This document shows positions 58,779 through 64,000 of a stretch of DNA of 64,000 nucleotides, piece after piece. The DNA is from Rhyacophila brunnea. Its lineage: Eukaryota > Arthropoda > Insecta > Trichoptera > Rhyacophilidae. The notes beneath the pieces are model-generated. The model saw only the letters and a list, made by a program, of their open reading frames with translations. It was not told the origin of the DNA and ran no database searches. The stretch lies in NCBI GenBank assembly GCA_022495005.1, contig JAGYXB010001997.1:310001-374000 (forward strand). The letters run 5' to 3'. The position numbers and the translations under genes are program-made. How positions within the stretch are numbered: the first letter of the stretch is position 1; each line of letters starts with the position of its first letter.

Positions 58779-59499
58779 TACAAATCCGCTTTGTCAACAT
58801 AATATATAATAAAGTAGGTGCTGAATTCGGTATAGTTTGCTAATTATTATAGACTTGCACCTAATTATTAAAGATCGATTGACCAACACATTTCAAACAA
58901 TAATATAATATAAAAATTAGGTATGTGGGTATCTTTCAAGTGGTTTACCTAATTATATTGTTTGTAATTTCATAATCTTCAAAATACTTATTTACGGATT
59001 ATGTACACATATAAAGTTCAATTATAATAACATGAAATCGAAAAAACGCCGAAATATATTATTTTAACTAACCAATTCATTATAAATATTTGTTTTTTTT
59101 TTAATATGAATAGGTAGGTATACACAATAAACCACTTAATTGTGCACATTTTCAAGTTCTGACGAGGAAAGAATTCTTTTCTATTTATAAACAGCATAAA
59201 GCATAAGTAATAATTATTATCAATCATAATAAAAATACGTTAAGCGCAAAATATATTAGGTACAACCACTAAGTAGATAGAAGCATATTAAAGTGTCGCG
59301 TCTACTTTCTCTACCAAGTCGTTACGTAGGTCTTTTCCTTTGCGCATTTTATTCAGCCGTGCGGCGTCCAATCTCCCGGCGGCCAGTTGGGCCGGTGTCA
59401 AATTGGGCCGGCGCCCGATTGTACCGGCGTCCGATCGTACCGGCGGCCAATTACCGGAGGCCAATCGGCGGAGGCCAGTTCGCGGTGCCAAATCGTCCC
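58779..59499 (-). repeat. Right inverted arm of the foldback-like element
   Basis: Reverse complement of the left arm with an insertion at about 58,800-58,925. The minisatellite lies at 59,357-59,485. ORFs on both strands here (59,288-59,667) are repeat translations. Confidence 0.85.
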
Positions 59500-59514
59500 A
59501 TTCCCAGAGAGGCA

Positions 59515-59904
59515 ATACCGCTCAATAACCGGCCTCACTTTAATACAAGATTTCCCTATTTGGGTAATCTTGTGTTTCCACATAGTAGTTCAATGATTGT
59601 CATGAGGCCACGATTTGATTGGTTCTTTAAATTGCGCGAAGAAATTAAAAAAAAAAAAAACATCTAGAGGAGCGTGAATGTAATTTGGTTAAACCATTGA
59701 AATTATAAAAAAAAGACCACATAGTGGCTTATTACGTTGGTAATGTCACTGGTATAAATAATTTATCTCCAAGAAAAAAGGATATACATATTGAAGGCTT
59801 ACAGAAAGTTAAAGAAAAGTTATATCTTTGACATCGAACCATGGAATGGAGAAAACTATAAATTTGTATATAGCTGAAACATTAGCAAAATTTACACACT
59901 TTGA
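59515..59904. other. AT-rich spacer right of the foldback-like element
   Basis: Nothing recognised. Confidence 0.35.
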
Positions 59905-60105
59905 TTTTTTTAACATTAAAATAAACCGTTGGGCCCAATGACATTAGCGTAGAAACAGGGTCATGTACTTAGTAGTATAAGTAGAATAATCAAACACACG
60001 TGCTTTGAGAAGATCATATATTATGTAAATATATTATGACCTCACCGGGATCGAATCTGGAGTCCCCGGATGAAAATCCTGCATTTTACTCATTGGACGA
60101 TGAGG
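59905..60105 (-). repeat. SINE family III, copy 3
   Basis: Minus strand. The head near 60,040-60,105 (GGATCGAATCTGGAG, reverse complement of a B box; GGATGAAAATCC) and tail with GGGCCCAATGACATTAG match the copies at 33.5 and 26.7 kb. Confidence 0.75.
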
Positions 60106-60575
60106 GGTGAAATCATGAATGAGGGGCAGGAACAAGGTAATCATTGAATTATTATATCTTCAGAGTAATTATATAATTATGTCGTTAAAATCAAAACTAA
60201 TTTTACTATTTTTTACTAATTATTATTCATTTCATATTTGCAATTTATGTTATTTAGTTAAAAGCATATTTTTTTGTTACTTCAAATTAAATCAATGAAG
60301 CAATCTGGTTTATGATCGTTTAAGGTAAATGGCATTAAAAACAGTTTTTTTCTATAATAAAGAATATACCATTCTTAAACCATATGTATATTCAGTATTG
60401 AATGAACAAATAATAATTTAATACAATAAAGCCTACAGTAGAAGTGTACACATGAAATCATTACGTGGTTAAAGGAAGAGCAACAAATAAATAGTGTTTC
60501 AAGAAAAAATATATATCGTTGTTAAATGACGGTTCATGATAATACTATATATTTATTATTATTATAATATATTCG
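60106..60575. other. AT-rich spacer
   Basis: Nothing recognised. Confidence 0.4.
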
Positions 60576-60578
60576 TAA

Positions 60579-61476
60579 AGGCCATATTCCATTGGCAGAC
60601 GCACAGATCCAACCCGATCCAACGATCGACGCCAACCGTCGTCGCTAGCTATTTGCAATTACACGCAACGATTCAATCTCGTTGGTCCTTGATTTGATTG
60701 GTTAAAATAATACTAGTGTTGCTATTATTAAAAATATAGGTTGAGTGAAAACTAGATATTTCTTAGATTGGTGGCTACACTGAACGCATTCCCGCGCAAT
60801 TTTACGTCAACAAAACTGAGCTGTCAGCTGTCAGCTGTCAAACCTAGCGAGCTTCAGATCTGTTAAAATTTATGCGGCCGTTTGACATTTATAGAAAGTT
60901 TGTATACTTATTGTTAATTTACATCATGAATAACTGGGCGAGCTTGAATCTCCAAACCAATTGAGTAATTCGAATATCGAAATCGAATAATCCAAAGACT
61001 AATTTATTGTAGCGAGTATGGCTATATTTCAACTGGCTCAGGCGGTCAGGACTCGCCGTAAACGAAAACACTGGGTCAAAAGTTGGCTAACTGAAGAACA
61101 GCGTGATCGTCATTAAATATGGCGAGTTTTTTTACGTTCCACACTATATCTTTGGCGTGTATTTATTCGACGAGGACTGTGTCCTCGGTGATACTCCATA
61201 TATATTTTTTAAGTTTTCGCCATCTTGTAGTTGTTCAGTTGAAATCGACCAGTAGAATGAAATGAACGACCGTTTGCATGACTCAGGCGCATATTCGGCT
61301 ATTTTCGTACGCTTTCGGCAATCTTCGCTTGATAATGAAAGGGTCGCACGACGGATAATAGAAAATTTTCCACTTTCGACCCGATCGCTCACGATCCTTG
61401 AAAACCATAGAGAATAGAGTTTGACAGTCGTGGCAGACGATCGGGCCAGACGCAATCTGCCAATGGAATATGGGCA
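60579..61476 (+). mobile_element. PIF/Harbinger-like element with transposase remnant, 898 bp
   Basis: The ends AGGCCATATTCCATTGGCAG and (reversed) TGCCCATATTCCATTGGCAG are near identical. TAA lies outside both (60,576-60,578 and 61,477-61,479). Inside is a short frame typical of the N-terminus of Harbinger nucleases (separate entry). Near 60,820 AGCTGTC is repeated three times in tandem. Most of the coding region is deleted, so the element is non-autonomous. Confidence 0.8.
61018..61117 (+). pseudogene. N-terminal scrap of a Harbinger-type transposase
   Basis: ATG at 61,018, then TRRKRKHWVKSWLTEEQRD and a stop. The basic run followed by W-V-x-x-W is the usual start of PIF/Harbinger DDE nucleases. 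The catalytic domain is absent. Confidence 0.55.
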
Positions 61477-61479
61477 TAA

Positions 61480-62096
61480 CGTAAATTCGTCAGTTTGAAG
61501 GAAAGTAGCAAAATCTATATAACAGTTCGTGCGTACTGGTTGATAAAAGCTTGCCAGGAGCTTATTTATTTTGGTTAGCGAGAGCCGGTTGATAAAATTG
61601 ATGACGTAACTCCGCGATAAGGGTGTACGGATGCATGATATTCTCATTAGAATGCCTCACACTGTATTGTGCGTCTAAAAACCTGTTTACGTAAGCGGGG
61701 GAGACGCAAATAAGAAGTGTAGAAAAGCAGGCATTGATGACGATATGTTAAAAACGGGGTGATTTGTGTAATTCCTCCTTTGTCGAGGGATATCGGTGTC
61801 ATGCTGTGACGCGCTGCAATTAAGTTTGATAAACGGTCTTTTCGTCAATTGTCACTGTGATAGTGGATAGATTGTAAATGAATGAATGGTATATGTAAAT
61901 ATTTGCTGAATTTCGCGGGAATATAAACATATCAGTACCAACCTACTCAGCAAGCAATACCAATATAAAAATAAAATAAAACCTATTAATTTTAAATTGA
62001 GAACGTTGCTATAAATACAGCATGATACAGTGATAAAAACATGTCAGTATTAATTAGGACATATCGTAGGATCGCTTAGACTTGTTTTGTATATAA
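61480..62096. other. Spacer with no supported gene
   Basis: A 167-codon minus-strand frame (61,647-61,144) crosses from the Harbinger-like element into this spacer, so it is unlikely to be a real gene. Otherwise AT-rich. Confidence 0.35.
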
Positions 62097-62097
62097 C

Positions 62098-62330
62098 GCC
62101 ACGATGGCCGCGCGGCTTAATCGTTGGCCTATTGCGTCGTGGGTCCCAGGTTCGAATCCTGGGTCTGGCAAGTACAAAAATTGTTTTTCAATTTGTGTAT
62201 GAGTCAGAGTATGGACCTAATAGGTTGAGCAAGTGGCTGACATCCATTTCTCGTAAAAACAAAATCTGTCAATACAAAACCTCCACTCTGTGGAGGCCCA
62301 TATGATCCTATTAGGATCGGACATGCTAGA
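62098..62330 (+). repeat. SINE family I, full-length reference copy
   Basis: Head: CGATGGCCGCGCGGCTTAA to CCCAGGTTCGAATCCTGGG. Body: GGTTGAGCAAGTGGCTGAC and CCATTTCTCGTAAAAAC. Tail: CTCTGTGGAGGCCC, CCTATTAGGATCGGACATGC and AGAAGAAG. The internal A and B boxes suggest former Pol III transcription. The GAAGAAG tail resembles the local LINE 3' ends. Confidence 0.88.
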
Positions 62331-62356
62331 AGAAGATGTATATTATTAATTAAGGG

Positions 62357-62785
62357 GGGACATGCTCGTCGAAGGTCAAAATTGAGTTTTTATTGTATTT
62401 TCAAACCATGATCCTGGACACTCCTAAAACGTTGTAGATAATCTATTTATATAATTTTGAAGCCTTATTATCCTTTATAGTTATTTTAAACATTTGATGA
62501 CTGCATAAAGTATTTTTGTTACATAAAATAGTATTCTTTTAAACCTCTCGCTCTAATGTTTAGAATATAGTCATATTTCGGTACATAACTGTGCAGTGGT
62601 GTTAAGATTTTTACATTTATTAATTTTTAAACGCATTTATAAAACTATTAGTATAATTTATTACGAGATAATTTTTGTAAAATATTCACGATAAAAAATT
62701 ATATTGATAATCTCTGTGATCCCAAATTTGACAAAAATTAGGCATTTTATTGTTCAAAAATTCGGCAAGATTAACACATTTGAAG
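62357..62785 (-). repeat. Unclassified dispersed repeat (about 430 bp), copy 2
   Basis: Reverse-oriented partner of 35,171-35,606 (see that entry). It begins directly after the family I SINE tail. Confidence 0.85.
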
Positions 62786-62789
62786 GTTT

Positions 62790-63845
62790 TAACAGGTCAA
62801 TGTGCATTTTTACAACGTAGCATTAAATGCAATTTGGTACTACTGAACTATACAAAAAAGAACAGTGTTAAATAATTAAATTATACAAAAGAATGATAAT
62901 CAACATAATATAATATTCACAATACAACGAACGTATGTAAAGTAAAGTTACATACATAAAAAAAGGTGTTCACTGTGTATATTAATCGCAGCTCCGCCGC
63001 CGATATAAGGCGAATAAAAATCATCCCCTGATCTCACATCCCCCTAAGGCTCTCACACGTCTTCTTTTCACCCCAAGCAGCCTCCTTTATGTCGTTTTTC
63101 ACTTGCTTCAAACCAGTCACTGAATGTTTTACTCTTTGGTGTATATACACAATTATTATCGGTCGGGTGTTCAAGTTTCCCGTACTGTTTGAATTCAATA
63201 TTGAATTTGACAATACTCTCTTTACAAAGTTTATTTTTGATAAATAATACTGATAAAAAAACAATACGGTATAAACAATAGAGAGTGATAATATGAACTC
63301 TTTGTATTACTACAGTTGATAGCTCCACAACGTTTTTACTGTGATTGAATTGGTATCCATAGATTTTTTAAACACACTGAAAAATGGTGGGATATTATGA
63401 CGATTTTTTATAATGTACATGAGGTACAATAATTGTTTGCAAATTTTTGTGAATAAATAATAATTGTAATTGACCAATGTTTATTCTTTCACATGCAGAT
63501 AAAGCTATATTATTTGTATAATAATGTGAATGTTTTGGTTTCGGCACGGGTTGAAAATATTTAAAACGCTACGATATTTTAGTAGGTAATAATTATTTTG
63601 GAATTAACAAAACCTTTGTTTAAAAAAACAAAAATTATTTGTAAGTAAGTAGTTGATTATATCACTGTATGAAAACAGGTGAAAAGGTATCGTTTTGTAA
63701 TCTTTTCAACCCCTATTTAAAGGGTGGTAGTAGAAGACGAGAAAGAAATATTAGACATTAATTCCATATACATTGATTGCTCTTCAGTAACATAGTATTC
63801 ATGACATATACATATGTAAAATATAAAAAAGCTAAAGTAGGTCCC
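62790..63845. other. Spacer with one GC-richer patch
   Basis: At 62,985-63,170 two overlapping minus-strand frames (63,328-63,068 and 63,264-63,034) are open, with TPKSKTFSDWFEASEKRHKG in one. No family is recognised and no splice or start context decides between them. The remainder is AT-rich. Confidence 0.3.
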
Positions 63846-63847
63846 CA

Positions 63848-64000
63848 CGCCCACGATGGCGGAACGTCTTAAGTGTCGGCTTATAATTCTGTGCGTCCTA
63901 GGTTCGAATCCTGGATCTGGCAAGTACACATATTGTTTTTCAAAGTGTGTATGAGTTAAAGTATGGACTAAATAGGTTCAGCAAGTGGCTGACATCCATT
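63848..64000 (+). repeat. SINE family I, cut by the window end
   Basis: Head CCCACGATGGCGGAACGTC with B box in CTAGGTTCGAATCCTGGAT, then GTTCAGCAAGTGGCTGAC. It runs off the right edge. Confidence 0.85.

Larger units (their letters stand above)
54163..59502. mobile_element. Foldback-like element, 5.3 kb, with minisatellite-bearing inverted arms
   Basis: Long inverted arms (54,170-54,809 and 58,779-59,499) end in GGACGATTTGGCACCGCG. Just outside, CCCAGAGAGGC is repeated directly (54,152-54,162 and 59,503-59,513), an 11-bp target duplication. Each arm begins with a GC-rich tandem array and continues into AT-rich DNA. The arms differ by array length and by an insertion of about 120 bp in the right arm. 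Long inverted repeats with tandem units and a 9-11 bp TSD fit foldback/MULE-type elements. No transposase is seen. The interior carries a hAT element (56,191-56,859) and a LINE end (57,985-58,385). Class is inferred. Confidence 0.7.

Noticed and set aside
61144..61647. 167-codon minus-strand ORF, the longest in the window
   Set aside because: It crosses the boundary of the Harbinger-like element into flanking DNA and shows no domain, so it cannot be an old conserved gene.
63034..63328. Host exon on the minus strand
   Set aside because: Two overlapping frames are equally open, and nothing decides which, if either, is real.
1..64000. CRISPR arrays, operons, bacterial promoters or ribosome binding sites
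   Set aside because: The DNA is eukaryotic nuclear; no array of regularly spaced identical repeats is present.

Overview
This is AT-rich nuclear DNA from an animal, almost certainly an insect. The evidence is GT-AG introns, RTE-type LINE remnants, several tRNA-derived SINE families, many short DNA transposons (MITEs), and an interstitial run of four CCTAA units, the arthropod telomere motif. Nothing looks bacterial, viral or organellar. The order (for example Hemiptera or Lepidoptera) cannot be settled from the window alone.

Left end (about 0.5-7.4 kb): one supported host gene lies on the minus strand and runs off the left edge. Seven small exons, each missing from or hidden in a plain ORF list, join in frame from an ATG at 7365 to at least 524. 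They give about 343 residues of a highly charged, nuclear-looking N-terminus (start MVKTRRS, internal VRRSGRQRK, acidic and basic low-complexity runs). The closest family I can suggest is the non-catalytic N-terminus of an ATAD2-type AAA/bromodomain chromatin ATPase. The AAA and bromodomains would lie outside the window, so that name is an inference.

Rest of the window (7.4-64 kb): I find no further convincing host gene. It is a gene desert filled with transposon relics. Many can be bounded by target-site duplications (TSDs). hAT-like elements with 8-bp TSDs lie at 8.46-9.86, 20.1, 27.2, 29.46-30.19, 41.77-42.38 and 56.19-56.86 kb. Harbinger-like elements with 3-bp TSDs lie at 5.8, 12.4 and 60.6-61.5 kb. 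A pogo/Tigger-like relic with a broken, intron-containing transposase and an array of GTAGTTGACC motifs lies at 15.1-18.3 kb. A 1.7-kb element with TA target sites lies at 49.0-50.7 kb. The most unusual structure is a 5.3-kb foldback-like element at 54.16-59.50 kb. It has 640-720 bp inverted arms that carry a GC-rich 15-16 bp minisatellite, is flanked by an 11-bp direct repeat, and contains a nested hAT element and a nested LINE end.

Three SINE families (I, II and III) recur in both orientations, with further single tRNA-like pieces. Family I ends in AGAAGAAG-type tails like those of the LINE remnants.

Between the transposons, five GC-rich islands (about 30.6, 33.0, 40.4, 43.3 and 46.0 kb) stand out against the AT-rich background. 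They have no long conserved ORF but contain homeodomain-like TAAT cores. I treat them as candidate cis-regulatory or CpG-rich conserved elements of the desert; this is inference only.
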